Positions 31,429 through 39,822 of a stretch of DNA of 64,000 bases are shown here, piece after piece. The notes under the pieces are model-generated. The model worked only from the letters and a program-made list of their open reading frames with translations. It had not been told where the DNA came from and ran no database searches. Numbering within the stretch: the first letter of the stretch is position 1; the number at the start of each line of letters is the position of its first letter. Location: contig NZ_FOVU01000001.1 of assembly GCF_900115265.1 (NCBI RefSeq), positions 1,089,001 to 1,153,000 on the forward strand, written 5' to 3'. The position numbers were made by a program, and so were the translations under genes. The stretch comes from Bradyrhizobium sp. Ghvi (lineage in GTDB: Bacteria > Pseudomonadota > Alphaproteobacteria > Rhizobiales > Xanthobacteraceae).

Positions 31429-32040
31429 TCATTCCGCAGCGGGAGCAGCGGCCGCTGGAGGAGCGCCCGGCATCACGAGGGGCAGCTCGGGAGCAGGGTA
31501 CACGGGCTTACAGCGCTCGATTTGAATGATCTTGTTGGCAAGAGCCAATTGCTCAGGTGAGAAGCCCTCACACCACGTCTCATAACCGAGAAGAGGAATG
31601 GAGCGATTTCCATCAAGGTCCTTCTTACCGCCCCCATCGAAGGTGTGGATGCAGTCCAGCTTCACGGCGTACCCCTCGACCAAATGCACGGCAGTAGCGA
31701 GCATTATGGCATCGGGCGTGGAGAGCCTTCGATTGGTGGAAGTGCCTTTTCGATAAGGAAGGTCTCGGAAGCGGCCAGACAGGGTCATGACGATGGGGTT
31801 AGGCTCAATGGGAACGATGGCTCCCTCAAAATCGGCCATGAAGTCCTCGAACGACGCCGCAGCCTTCATCTGGCTGGGCAGCACTTCTGCCGATGAAATC
31901 GTCGAGGCGTAAATCTTGAGGCTCCCCTGCTTAGCGTCCTCAAGGAAGCTCTCAATACTCGGGATGTCATACGCCGCCTGCTCATCCATGAGGTACGCAG
32001 AGAAGACGCAGCTGTCCCAGAAGACATTTTGAAAGGACAC
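31429..32040 (-). CDS. PIN-domain protein (VapC-like) of element 1
   Basis: A 203-residue protein with PIN-domain acidic residues: FWDSCVFSAYL (Asp9), SSAEVLP, and STPDAIMLATAVHL (Asp). A helical extension and an Ala/Pro-rich tail follow. PIN proteins are metal-dependent RNases, often toxins. It starts with GTG at 32040, sharing one base with the stop of the upstream gene (TAGTG), so expression is coupled to that partner. It is larger than typical VapC (about 130 residues) and the partner is not a typical VapB antitoxin. Confidence 0.8.
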   Translation of the reverse strand: MSFQNVFWDSCVFSAYLMDEQAAYDIPSIESFLEDAKQGSLKIYASTISSAEVLPSQMKAAASFEDFMADFEGAIVPIEPNPIVMTLSGRFRDLPYRKGTSTNRRLSTPDAIMLATAVHLVEGYAVKLDCIHTFDGGGKKDLDGNRSIPLLGYETWCEGFSPEQLALANKIIQIERCKPVYPAPELPLVMPGAPPAAAAPAAE

Positions 32041-32834
32041 TACCAGTCCTCCCTCTCGGAGGGAGCACGGAAGGCCCCACGCCAGCGCTTCAGGTCCGCA
32101 TCTGTCTTGACAGGACGGACGCTATGGATGTCGAGCCGCACCGGCAACTGCGTCAAGCCGTTGTAATGCGCGGTGCCCTCTACGCGAACCCGAACGTCGA
32201 AATAGTTACGAACTTCGGGGATGCGAACCTTGTTGATGACGCAGTCAATCTCAAGGCTCCCGGCCGTCGTGACGAGCTTGGCCAATAGGGCATCGCCGCG
32301 AGCGTCCATAACTCTCAGGACGCCATCGAAACTCCCTACAGCCAAGCCTTTGTAGAGACGACTGCTTTGAGTGCGTATTTCTTCGGAGACAGACAACGCG
32401 CGCTCCGCTTGCGTCAACAGGAACTGATCCACTCGGATTACGTCGCAGTCCTGGAAGCGGACCTCGGCATGGGAAAACTGCGAGCCGACGCCCGCACCAA
32501 GCTGTTTGATGCTCCGAAGTAGCGGGCGAGGCAATGTGACAGTAGACCGATCACCATTGTAGACCGCACGGAGGGCTTTCTCGTAGGTGATGATACCGGA
32601 AGCCACAGCAGGCCGGGTAAAACGCCTGCGCTCACCGATCTGAACCTGAGCGCTGCCCTTCCGAAGGTCCTCAATCATGAACCGATGGAGAGACTTCCCG
32701 TTTGCGGCCTTATCAGCCACAGCGAGACCCGCGAGGAGGGCCCGGAGCTTCCGCGTGAAAACGTCGGCACGAACGGCTTTGTTGTCTCCATCCAAACCGT
32801 GAACGGTGAGCGTTGTTTGACTGTCGTAAGCCAT
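32040..32834 (-). CDS. Unknown protein coupled to PIN gene, element 1
   Basis: A 264-residue soluble protein (MAYDSQTTLTVHGLDGDNKA start) with no family recognised. It reads as an alpha-beta N-terminal half (KAVRADVFTRKLRALLAGLA) and a beta-rich C-terminal half (YFDVRVRVEGTAHYNGLTQLP). The ATG at 32834 has a TTAGG ribosome site; an in-frame TTG two codons earlier is less likely. It precedes and overlaps the PIN gene by one base. By position it may be the antitoxin, sensor or adaptor of a two-gene module. Confidence 0.6.
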   Translation of the reverse strand: MAYDSQTTLTVHGLDGDNKAVRADVFTRKLRALLAGLAVADKAANGKSLHRFMIEDLRKGSAQVQIGERRRFTRPAVASGIITYEKALRAVYNGDRSTVTLPRPLLRSIKQLGAGVGSQFSHAEVRFQDCDVIRVDQFLLTQAERALSVSEEIRTQSSRLYKGLAVGSFDGVLRVMDARGDALLAKLVTTAGSLEIDCVINKVRIPEVRNYFDVRVRVEGTAHYNGLTQLPVRLDIHSVRPVKTDADLKRWRGAFRAPSEREDW

Positions 32835-33077
32835 TGCCAACCTAAGCCGGAAGATACCCGCAGAACTGAACCGACCCTATCATCGACCCATTAAGCATTC
32901 CGCCACAATGCCTTTCTGAGGGACACTACTGCGGGAAGCTCGGCGGCGGCTGTCCCTTCAACCTGAGCAGTTTGAAGCACGGGGGCGGCGGTCGGCTAAA
33001 ATGGGGCCCGGTACGTCGAAGGGGACCCGTTGATTTAGCTCAAAGGCTCGACCGGCAGTCCCCTGCTGGATGAGGAA

Positions 33078-33215
33078 ATGGAACGGCCCAAGGACCGCAC
33101 AGAGCCTGAGCCCGAGCCCTCGCCTTCGCGAACAGAGGAGGCGCGCCGGATCATCGCGCAATACGCGGAGGACCTGAAGGAAATCTTGCGTAGACTGCGG
33201 CGGAAGCTCAATTGA
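33078..33215 (+). CDS. 45-residue charged small protein at right end of element 1
   Basis: A short ORF too small for routine gene calls: MERPKDRTEPEPEPSPSRTE followed by EARRIIAQYAEDLKEILR and a basic end. A disordered Glu/Pro stretch leads into one amphipathic helix. A GATGAGGA ribosome site precedes the ATG. It ends 19 bp before attR. The non-random composition supports coding; function unknown. Confidence 0.5.
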   Translation: MERPKDRTEPEPEPSPSRTEEARRIIAQYAEDLKEILRRLRRKLN

Positions 33216-33233
33216 ATTGTCATTGACAGTCTA

Positions 33234-33245
33234 CCTTTGCCATTG
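33234..33245 (+). repeat. attR of element 1 (12-bp direct repeat)
   Basis: CCTTTGCCATTG, identical to 27937-27948. To its left, GTCATTGACAGTCTAC (33219-33234) matches, at 12 of 16 positions, the reverse complement of the element's left end (27948-27963), so the joined ends form an imperfect palindrome as expected for attP of a serine integrase. Confidence 0.85.
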
Positions 33246-33786
33246 TCGGCCTTCCCGACAAGGCGGTGTCGGAGGCGCGCGAGCGGGTTCGTTCGGCGCT
33301 GATCGCCTCGGGGCTGGCGCTGCCGGCGCGGCGGATCACTGTCAATCTGGCACCCGCCGATGTCCCGAAGGAAGGCAGCCACTACGATCTTCCGATCGCG
33401 CTCGGGCTGATGGCAGCGATCGGCGCAATTCCGCCGGATGCGCTGACCGGCTTCACCGTGCTCGGCGAGCTCGGTCTCGACGGATCGATCGCACCCGTCG
33501 CAGGTGTGCTTCCCGCCGCGATCGGCGCCAATGTGCGCGAGGAAGGCTTGATCTGCCCTGCCGCCTGCGGCTCCGAAGCGGCCTGGGCGAGCCCTGATAT
33601 CCAGATCGTCGCCGCGCATTCGCTGATCCAGATCGCCAATCATTTCAAGGGCACGCAGGTGCTGTCGCGGCCCGTGCCGAAGGTGCATGAAGCCGTAAGC
33701 TCGCCGCTCGATCTGCGCGACATCAAGGGCCAGGAGAGCGCCAAGCGGGCGCTGGAGATCGCGGCCGCCGGCGGCCATCATCTTCT
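33246..33786 (+). pseudogene. comM: comM (yifB) fragment 2 of 3: middle part
   Basis: Encodes V-G-L-P-D-K-A-V-S-E-A through GGHH-L, the rest of the N-terminal domain of ComM (ITVNLAPADVPKEGSHYDLP, FTVLGELGLDGSIAPVAGVL and the link LDLRDIKGQESAKRALEIAA). It lies between the two elements with no start codon of its own in a good context; a GTG at 33266 is the first candidate. The frame ends at a TGA (33791) contributed by element 2. No internal stop or frameshift is present, so the sequence has not decayed. Confidence 0.9.
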
Positions 33787-33795
33787 CATGTGATT
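33776..33795 (+). repeat. attL of element 2 (CT core)
   Basis: Host CATCATCTT joins the element end CATGTGATT through CT at 33785-33786. The same CT occurs at 39833-39834 with AATCACATG on its left. CT is the only shared sequence that restores Leu-Leu-Met-Ile-Gly in comM. Confidence 0.8.
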
Positions 33796-33832
33796 GCTTC
33801 GATGCCCATAGTGGGCTAACGGAGACATCACC

Positions 33833-34030
33833 ATGACACGCCTCACCACCGCCCTGACACGGTGCATCGCCACAACCGCAATCCGCCATAGCTGGGCCAT
33901 CCTGAGTTCCGCCGACAGGCGACAAGCCCGTGGGGAACGCCTTGAGACCTGGGCCCACCACTTTGCCGTGCGATGGGGTTGCGTTGACGAAGTGTTAAGC
34001 ACGCTTGCTGATCAAGCTTCGAGAGGCTGA
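33833..34030 (+). CDS. Small basic protein of element 2, upstream of recombinase
   Basis: A 65-residue arginine-rich protein (MTRLTTALTRCIATTAIRHS start, GERLETWAHHFAVRW middle). ACGGAG precedes the ATG as in element 1. Place, size and the G-[KE]-R-L-E core parallel the 66-residue ORF of element 1, though overall identity is low. Possible excision factor or regulator; unproven. Confidence 0.6.
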   Translation: MTRLTTALTRCIATTAIRHSWAILSSADRRQARGERLETWAHHFAVRWGCVDEVLSTLADQASRG

Positions 34031-34040
34031 GAGCGGGCCC

Positions 34041-35645
34041 ATGGACACGCAGCGGCCTCCAAGAGCCTATAGCTACGTTCGGTTCAGCACGCCCGAGCAA
34101 GCCAAGGGACATTCGCTCCAGCGCCAGACCGACGCGGCACAGGCGTGGGCCGCTGCGAACAAGGTGGTGCTGGACGATGAGTTAACCTTTCAGGACAGGG
34201 GTGTCTCAGGGCTCCACGGCGCCAACATGGAAACAGGAGCGCTCGGGGTGTTCCTTGAGCGCGTCAAGGACGGCACGATCCCGCGTGGCTCGTGGCTGTT
34301 GGTCGAGAACCTTGACCGCATCAGCCGACAGGTTGCTCGCAAGGCTGTCCGGGCGATTGAGGACATCGTTGAGGCGGGCGTGACCGTAGTGGACATGTCA
34401 GACGGTGGACGGGAATACAGTGCCGAGACGCTCGACCGCGATCCGATGCTGTTCATGATGATGGTAGTTAGGTTCATCAGGGCTAACGAGGAGAGCGCAA
34501 CCAAGGGCGTGCGTGTGGCCAAGGCGCATGCTGCCAGACGGCAGAAGTTCGCAGGCCCGGAGAAGATCACCAAGCCATACACGCTCAGGCTCCCGGCGTG
34601 GATACGCTGGAGCGCCGAGACCTGCTGCTATGAGCTGATCGAAAAGCGCGCAGAGTTGCTGCGGTGGATGTTCGAGATGGCCGCAGACGGCACGGGCGTG
34701 CATAGCATTGCCGCCCACCTCAACGACACCAAGGAACCCACTTGGGGAGCTGGTGGATGGAAGGCCCGCTATTGGCATCGCAGTTATATCCGCAAGCTTC
34801 TCACCAACAAGGCGGCCATAGGCATCTTCGTGCCCCACACGGTGCGGAAGGTCGAGGGTAAGCGCACGAAGCAGCGGACACCGCAAGAGCCCATTGCACA
34901 CCGCTTCCCGGCCGCCGTGGATCGAGAGCTATTCGAGCGCGTCAATGCACGACTGGGCACCACAGAGCCACGAGGGAAGAACGCCAACGCTCCGGTGCGG
35001 TCAATCTTCGCCGGGATCATGAAATGCCAGCACTGCGGTGGCACAGTTACGAGGGTCAACAAGGGGGAGCACGTCTACTTGGTCTGCGCAGCAGCACACG
35101 CGAAGGCAGGCACATGCCGATATGAGAGCGTCCCCTACGCTGAGGCAGTCAGTACCTTCAGGCTTCGATTGCTGGGAGTGCTCGAAGATGCACCAACCGG
35201 CAACAACACCGCCGACTTGGATGCCCGAATAGAACAACTGAAAGGGATGGTGGACGCAGGTGAGGAATACGTGAACGAACTGCTGGACCTGCGGATTTCG
35301 GACAAGAGCAGGGCCGCTGGGCAGCGACTACGGGATGCTGAGCAGGAACTTGATGGACACCGTGAGGAACTGAGGGCGCTGCTGGAGCGCAGGGAGACCT
35401 TCAGGAGCACCAACGTTCTAAAGCGGCTGGAAGCCGTGGAGAAGGCGCTCATCGCGGAACCCTTGGACACCGAGGCGGCCAATAAGGCGCTGCGAGGGGC
35501 GGTGCGCAAGATGGTCATGCGGCCACAGGAAGGTCGCTTGGACATCCTTTGGCATCACGCCGAGGAGCCGCAGGAGACCCAGTTCATCACGAGCCGCTTC
35601 GACTTCGAGGCGCAGGACATGGAAGACTTAACGGAAGAGGACTGA
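34041..35645 (+). CDS. Large serine recombinase of element 2
   Basis: A 534-residue phiC31-type recombinase. The catalytic serine is in AYSYVRFSTPEQ (about residue 17), with VENLDRISRQ of the catalytic domain. A recombinase domain (YIRKLLTNKAAIGIF), zinc ribbon (MKCQHCGGTVTRV ... CAAAHAKAGTC) and coiled coil (about 390-470) follow. Domain layout matches the element 1 enzyme. The ATG at 34041 (MDTQRPPRAYSY) is preferred over an in-frame ATG at 34005 that lies inside the small ORF. Confidence 0.95.
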   Translation: MDTQRPPRAYSYVRFSTPEQAKGHSLQRQTDAAQAWAAANKVVLDDELTFQDRGVSGLHGANMETGALGVFLERVKDGTIPRGSWLLVENLDRISRQVARKAVRAIEDIVEAGVTVVDMSDGGREYSAETLDRDPMLFMMMVVRFIRANEESATKGVRVAKAHAARRQKFAGPEKITKPYTLRLPAWIRWSAETCCYELIEKRAELLRWMFEMAADGTGVHSIAAHLNDTKEPTWGAGGWKARYWHRSYIRKLLTNKAAIGIFVPHTVRKVEGKRTKQRTPQEPIAHRFPAAVDRELFERVNARLGTTEPRGKNANAPVRSIFAGIMKCQHCGGTVTRVNKGEHVYLVCAAAHAKAGTCRYESVPYAEAVSTFRLRLLGVLEDAPTGNNTADLDARIEQLKGMVDAGEEYVNELLDLRISDKSRAAGQRLRDAEQELDGHREELRALLERRETFRSTNVLKRLEAVEKALIAEPLDTEAANKALRGAVRKMVMRPQEGRLDILWHHAEEPQETQFITSRFDFEAQDMEDLTEED

Positions 35646-35650
35646 GCCGA

Positions 35651-36700
35651 GTGGCGAAGAAGAAGTTCAGAAGTGAGCACACCGCTGCAACACTTGACGT
35701 CGAGGTGAAGAAGGCCACCGAGGAGCTACAACAGCCGGCCAAGGGAGATGAGCGGGACCTCAAGCTACCTTTGGACGACATCGAAACAAGGCCTGAGCTA
35801 TTCCAGCCACGTATCTTCTCGCACGGGATGAAGGAAGTGGATGAACGTAACGTCCACGACCTCCTCAAGATCATCAGCGCTATAGGCGAGCTTGACCCGA
35901 TCACGGTGGTCAAGCTGGACAATCGGTGGACGTGCGTCGATGGGCACCACCGACTGGAATGCTACAGAAGGCTGAAGTGGAAGGACCCGATCAAGGCCAA
36001 CTGGTTCGCAGGCAGCGTGCGAGAAGCGTTGGACTACGCGGTGACGAGCAACGAAGTCATAAAGCTCGCCATACCCGACCGCGACCGCTACGAACTGGCA
36101 TGGCAAAGGGTTGTGTTGGGCTGGGGAAGCAAGGCCGAAATCGCACGCTTCGCAATGGTCAGCGAGCGCCTTGTGGCCAACATGCGAATGGTCAAGGCCA
36201 AGTTCGAGAAGGGAGACGCCTTCGCGAAGGAGTTCCGGCTGAACCTCGGAGCTGAACTAAAAGACGTGTCGTGGCGGAGGGCGAAGATGGCTCACGACGG
36301 TGCGACACCGGGAGAAATCGACAAGCACGAGGTGGCCGTAAGGCTGGCCAAGGTCATCAGAAACCGGATGCACCACAAGCTGTCGGAGGACCCCGAGGTG
36401 ACCGCGCTGGCTCTTGCACTCTACGATCCGCACCTGCCCCAGCCTCTCGGAGAGCTGCTCCGCAAATACACGACCAAGGAAGGCGACCTGGAGGTCCCCA
36501 CGGTCCCAAAGGCCTCCATCGCCAACATGTCGGACCGAGAGCTGTTAGAGACGGTCGAGAGGATCGCCCAGGCCCGTCAGACGCTACTCAGGAGCCAGAG
36601 GGAAGCCGAGGCGGAGCAGGAGCGCCGGAACGCCGGCTGGACACCCTCGGATGACACATGGGACCAGTGGGTTCAGGAAGCCGGGGAGGTCGAGGAGTAG
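35651..36700 (+). CDS. ParB-like nuclease-domain protein of element 2
   Basis: A 349-residue homologue of the element 1 protein: RPELFQPRIFSHGMKEVDER, ELDPITVVKLDNRWTCVDGHHR (ParB motif), IKANWFAGSVREALD, and KLSEDPEVTALALALYDP. It adds a C-terminal coiled-coil tail (LLRSQREAEAEQERRNAG). The GTG at 35651 lies 5 bp after the recombinase stop, giving the same recombinase-ParB pairing as in element 1. Role unknown; DNA binding is likely. Confidence 0.82.
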   Translation: MAKKKFRSEHTAATLDVEVKKATEELQQPAKGDERDLKLPLDDIETRPELFQPRIFSHGMKEVDERNVHDLLKIISAIGELDPITVVKLDNRWTCVDGHHRLECYRRLKWKDPIKANWFAGSVREALDYAVTSNEVIKLAIPDRDRYELAWQRVVLGWGSKAEIARFAMVSERLVANMRMVKAKFEKGDAFAKEFRLNLGAELKDVSWRRAKMAHDGATPGEIDKHEVAVRLAKVIRNRMHHKLSEDPEVTALALALYDPHLPQPLGELLRKYTTKEGDLEVPTVPKASIANMSDRELLETVERIAQARQTLLRSQREAEAEQERRNAGWTPSDDTWDQWVQEAGEVEE

Positions 36701-36869
36701 ACCAAGGTGTGCACGATGGACACTGCTTATGCACGTGCACACCCTGATCCAGCAGGATGCGGTATTCAGGCACCGGGAATTAGTTCATAGCTAGCTGGTA
36801 CCCCGGCACTCCGCTAAATCAACGCTGGCCCAGAGGACCCCTGCTTAGCCACCAGGCACCACCAAGCCC

Positions 36870-37391
36870 CTACCTCTCCTCATGCCACTGTTCGTCGGCA
36901 GGCTCCCGTGGGGCGAACCGGCGCTCGTAGCTCTGGAGGGCGCTCTCGTAAGCCATCGACAACTGCATGGCATACAGCCCGTTGCCAGCCGCTCGGATGC
37001 CCGCGAGCACCCCAAGCTCGGTGGCGGCCTTCAGTCTCACTTGTCCAGACACGTTGCTGTTGTCAGCCACGCCGGCAAGGTAATCATCAACACCCCCGAT
37101 GACCTCAGGCGGGCAGGGAAAGCGCTGCTTGTGCAGGAAGTCTTCCAGATGCGTCGTCATCTTGCGGCGGTTCGACACCCAGAACAGCACCCAGCCCCAC
37201 ACAATACGCCGGAGCCAAATAGCGAAGTAGACCGCTTGGAGTGCAAGAAAGATGAGCACGGCGTTGGCGGCCACATCCCTATCGCCGTTGAAGAAACTGC
37301 TCGCGACCCACGCTATTGCGACATCTGGAATGCAGTTGATGAGCAGGGCGGCGATGAAGCCGCGCTCCTGTTGTTTTCGTATTTGGACCAT
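36870..37391 (-). CDS. Predicted membrane protein of element 2
   Basis: A 173-residue protein starting at the ATG at 37391 with a GAGAGGG ribosome site; an in-frame ATG at 37430 lacks one. Hydrophobic segments FIAALLINCIPDVAIAWVAS and AVLIFLALQAVYFAIWL, plus IVWGWVLFWV, suggest two or three membrane helices. A soluble C-terminal half (about 90 residues) follows. No family recognised. As cargo beside nuclease-like genes it could be an effector or anchor. Confidence 0.6.
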   Translation of the reverse strand: MVQIRKQQERGFIAALLINCIPDVAIAWVASSFFNGDRDVAANAVLIFLALQAVYFAIWLRRIVWGWVLFWVSNRRKMTTHLEDFLHKQRFPCPPEVIGGVDDYLAGVADNSNVSGQVRLKAATELGVLAGIRAAGNGLYAMQLSMAYESALQSYERRFAPREPADEQWHEER

Positions 37392-37576
37392 AGCCCGCCC
37401 TCTCAAACCCCACGTTGAGAACACCGCCATAGCACGTGATTTGCAGAACCGTCGTCACCCTCAAGCGCGCTGCAACTGCGACTTTGGCAGCATTCAACCG
37501 CTTTAGTCCGCGCATTTTGAAGCCGGGCGCCGGGTTCGATCAAAAACGGGACCCTGCCAGCCAGATGGGACCCAAA

Positions 37577-38473
37577 TCATGCTTGGGGTAGCGGTGGCAA
37601 GCCAATCAAGACGGTGCGGAGCCGAAGCGGACACTCAGGCTTACGTTCCTCAGGTGGGATAATCGCAAACCCAATGTGTGGAGAGATGGGCCGCATTTGG
37701 ATCGAACATACGAGTAAGTCCTCACCAAAGGTCAGCAGATTTTCGATCAGGACTTCAAGGTCTCGAAACAGGGATGTCTCTCGCCGAGCGTCCTTACCCT
37801 CGCGGCGCCAACTAGGATCAAGGCGGCCGTCCGATGTTGCGCGATAGTTCTCCAGCACCATGGCTGTGCCCGCATCCGGATGCTCGACCGCATTTCTGAA
37901 CTTGATGATGTCAGAAACCCACGGCTCCTCAGAACGAAGCATCTGCGTGAAATCGGCGTCCGAGCCGAACATGTCGGCGGCCCATGTGATCACAGCGCCT
38001 TCTTTGATCTTTCCTTTGTCGATCCAGCTAATAAGGCGGCTCGCATCCGCAAACTTCGTCCCAAAGAACAGGTTCAGCACCCGCAGCGCGTCACGCAGGT
38101 ATAGCTTTGCTTCATACAAGAATGTGTTGACCTCATCCTCCATGCCGATGACGAAAGGGAAGCTTCGGGCACCTTGGTCCACCGCAGCAGCGACTTCTTG
38201 AAGCGATATGTCCCTAGCTTGGCAGAGGCGCGTGTAGGCGTCGAAGCACCGCAATAGACTTCGTTGAAGGCAATCGTGGTAGAGCCGAAAAACCTGATCT
38301 TGACCTTCCTTGGGAAGGTTGGAGCAGTTGAGCACCTCCAACGTTTGGACGGAGAGCCGCGCAACGATTGGGTTGTTGGTCCCATGGTTGGAGCGCTTCT
38401 GGACAATGAACGGCTGCGGGCTGACGGGCTGATCCATGGCATGTTCTATCATTGAACAAAGCCGGAACGCCAC
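37577..38473 (-). CDS. HEPN-like protein of element 2
   Basis: Up to 298 residues, mostly helical. The segment IIKFRNAVEHPDAG contains Arg-Asn-x3-His, the RNase motif of HEPN domains, preceded by helices suited to that fold (VNTFLYEAKLYLRDALRVLN). HEPN proteins include toxins and abortive-infection RNases. The start is uncertain: in-frame starts at 38473 (GTG), 38452 and 38437 (ATG) all lack strong ribosome sites. HEPN assignment is by motif only. Confidence 0.6.
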   Translation of the reverse strand: MAFRLCSMIEHAMDQPVSPQPFIVQKRSNHGTNNPIVARLSVQTLEVLNCSNLPKEGQDQVFRLYHDCLQRSLLRCFDAYTRLCQARDISLQEVAAAVDQGARSFPFVIGMEDEVNTFLYEAKLYLRDALRVLNLFFGTKFADASRLISWIDKGKIKEGAVITWAADMFGSDADFTQMLRSEEPWVSDIIKFRNAVEHPDAGTAMVLENYRATSDGRLDPSWRREGKDARRETSLFRDLEVLIENLLTFGEDLLVCSIQMRPISPHIGFAIIPPEERKPECPLRLRTVLIGLPPLPQA

Positions 38474-38701
38474 CTCAAGGTTCGGTGAGGGCGTACTTCA
38501 GGCCGAGCGCTGGCAAAACGAGACACACGTAACCACGGCCTATTCGTCAACCACGCAGCGGGCGGGATCATCTGCGACCCTGTGGGATTTCAATCCAACC
38601 GTTCGGGAGGCGACGCCGCCAGCGTAGCGATGCCGCCAGTAGAGGGCCACCAATACCAACGCAACTAGGACCGCCCCCATCGAACTAGCCACCGCATCGG
38701 G

Positions 38702-39559
38702 TCACTCGGGCTTTGTGGAGTTGGGCACTGCACTAACGCTGATCGTTCCGTCCGCCTGGGTGGTGAGCACCAAATCAACGTGCTGGCCCGGCGCAAGCTC
38801 TGCGGTCGCCACTGCCGCCTGCGTAATGGGCGTGGCAGTATCGGCGCTTGAGTAGACTTGGAATGACAAAGGCACCTCCTCCCGAGTTACCGTGTAGGAA
38901 ACGAGGAGCACGCCAAGCGAAGCCTGAACTCGCTGATCCCCGTCCATGATGTAAATCAGAGGACAACTCTGACGAAGGCTGACGTTATGCTCCCCGACCG
39001 TAAAAGGAGCATTGGGCGTTTCTGTCAGGGTTGCTTGCGCAATAGGGAGCACACGGTCCTTGTCTATCACCGCGCCGTTTTCGTCGTACAGCACCGGGTG
39101 CTCAAGGTTCACTCCGTTTGGAAACTCAACATGGAAGAAGGCGTTCGTGATGACTTTCCTAAACAGGGTCACTGACGTGGGTGGGCACCAGTTGAACCCA
39201 TCTGCTTGATCGAGAGACAAGCAATGGATGTTGTAGACCGCAGCCTTCCGTATGGCGGTGCGAGTGAACCCCTTGCTTGAAACCATCACGCCTTTATGGA
39301 CCCCTGTGTCAGCACACTTGCTACGAAAGGCCTCCACAGCCTCAACACCAATCGGACGCGAGCGGTCGCGACACTCCAAGGCGACCACTAGGGCGTGATG
39401 CTCGTGAGTAATCGTTAGAACCACATCGTGCTCTCGGAGCTTTCCGGTGATCTTGTCCCGGACACGCTTCGGGCTTTCGATTTGGATTGGTTGTCCAGCA
39501 GCACGTGCCCCTTCGATGGCGCGTACGAGCCGTTGTAGGTCTCTACCTGTCTTGGCCAT
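38702..39559 (-). CDS. Mrr-like restriction endonuclease-fold protein of element 2
   Basis: A 285-residue protein. Residues about 1-120 resemble the Mrr catalytic domain: HDVVLTI, VVALECRDRSRPIGVEAVEA, then KGVMVSSKGFTRTAIRKAAV. The usual Glu-x-Lys of the PD-(D/E)xK site is Glu-Cys-Arg here, so activity is uncertain. The C-terminal half is beta-rich (YSSADTATPITQAAVATA) and unrecognised. Probably a defence-type nuclease or a relative that senses foreign or modified DNA. Confidence 0.7.
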   Translation of the reverse strand: MAKTGRDLQRLVRAIEGARAAGQPIQIESPKRVRDKITGKLREHDVVLTITHEHHALVVALECRDRSRPIGVEAVEAFRSKCADTGVHKGVMVSSKGFTRTAIRKAAVYNIHCLSLDQADGFNWCPPTSVTLFRKVITNAFFHVEFPNGVNLEHPVLYDENGAVIDKDRVLPIAQATLTETPNAPFTVGEHNVSLRQSCPLIYIMDGDQRVQASLGVLLVSYTVTREEVPLSFQVYSSADTATPITQAAVATAELAPGQHVDLVLTTQADGTISVSAVPNSTKPE

Positions 39560-39822
39560 GTCTGCCCCCAGCGCCCTTGTGGGCGGCCACTGCCCACTGC
39601 GGGTTAGCCTTATACTTCTTCAGAGAGACGGGGGCAGCAACGAGCCGGGGAACACGTGGCTTTGGGGCAGCAAAGGGCCTACGCTGCACCGAGCCTGAAA
39701 GACGCCAGCGGCCTCAAGCCCCAAACTTTGAAGCGTGGGGGTGGCATCGCGGCCTTTTAGGGTCCGGTGCGCGAGATGGGACCCAAAACTTCTTCGAAGC
39801 GAGGGCCATTTTCCCATTGACG

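Larger units (their letters stand above)
27942..33238 (+). mobile_element. Element 1: comM-integrated serine-recombinase element (5297 bp)
   Basis: An integrative element inserted in the codon after Ala-Phe-Ala-Ile of comM, bounded by CCTTTGCCATTG repeats. Content in order: small basic ORF (27997), large serine recombinase (28201), ParB-like gene (29877), a 616-bp non-coding stretch, a minus-strand PIN-domain gene and its overlapping partner (31429-32834), and a 45-codon ORF near the right end (33078). Frequent AGG/AGA arginine codons and fewer G/C third positions distinguish it from flanking genes. Excision between repeats would restore the comM frame at this site. Element 2 is a relative with the same gene order. 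Confidence 0.88.

Noticed and set aside
31044..31529. 161-codon plus-strand frame in the element 1 non-coding stretch
   Set aside because: Arg/Gly/Ser-rich shadow-like composition, no ribosome site, overlaps the PIN gene end.
27849..33245. Self-splicing intron or intein as the cause of the comM split
   Set aside because: The inserts carry serine recombinases, terminal att-like repeats and several genes on both strands; no reverse transcriptase, intron fold or intein motifs were seen.
33035..33961. 308-codon minus-strand frame spanning comM fragment 2 and the attL of element 2
   Set aside because: Opposite comM and crosses an insertion junction; no motifs.
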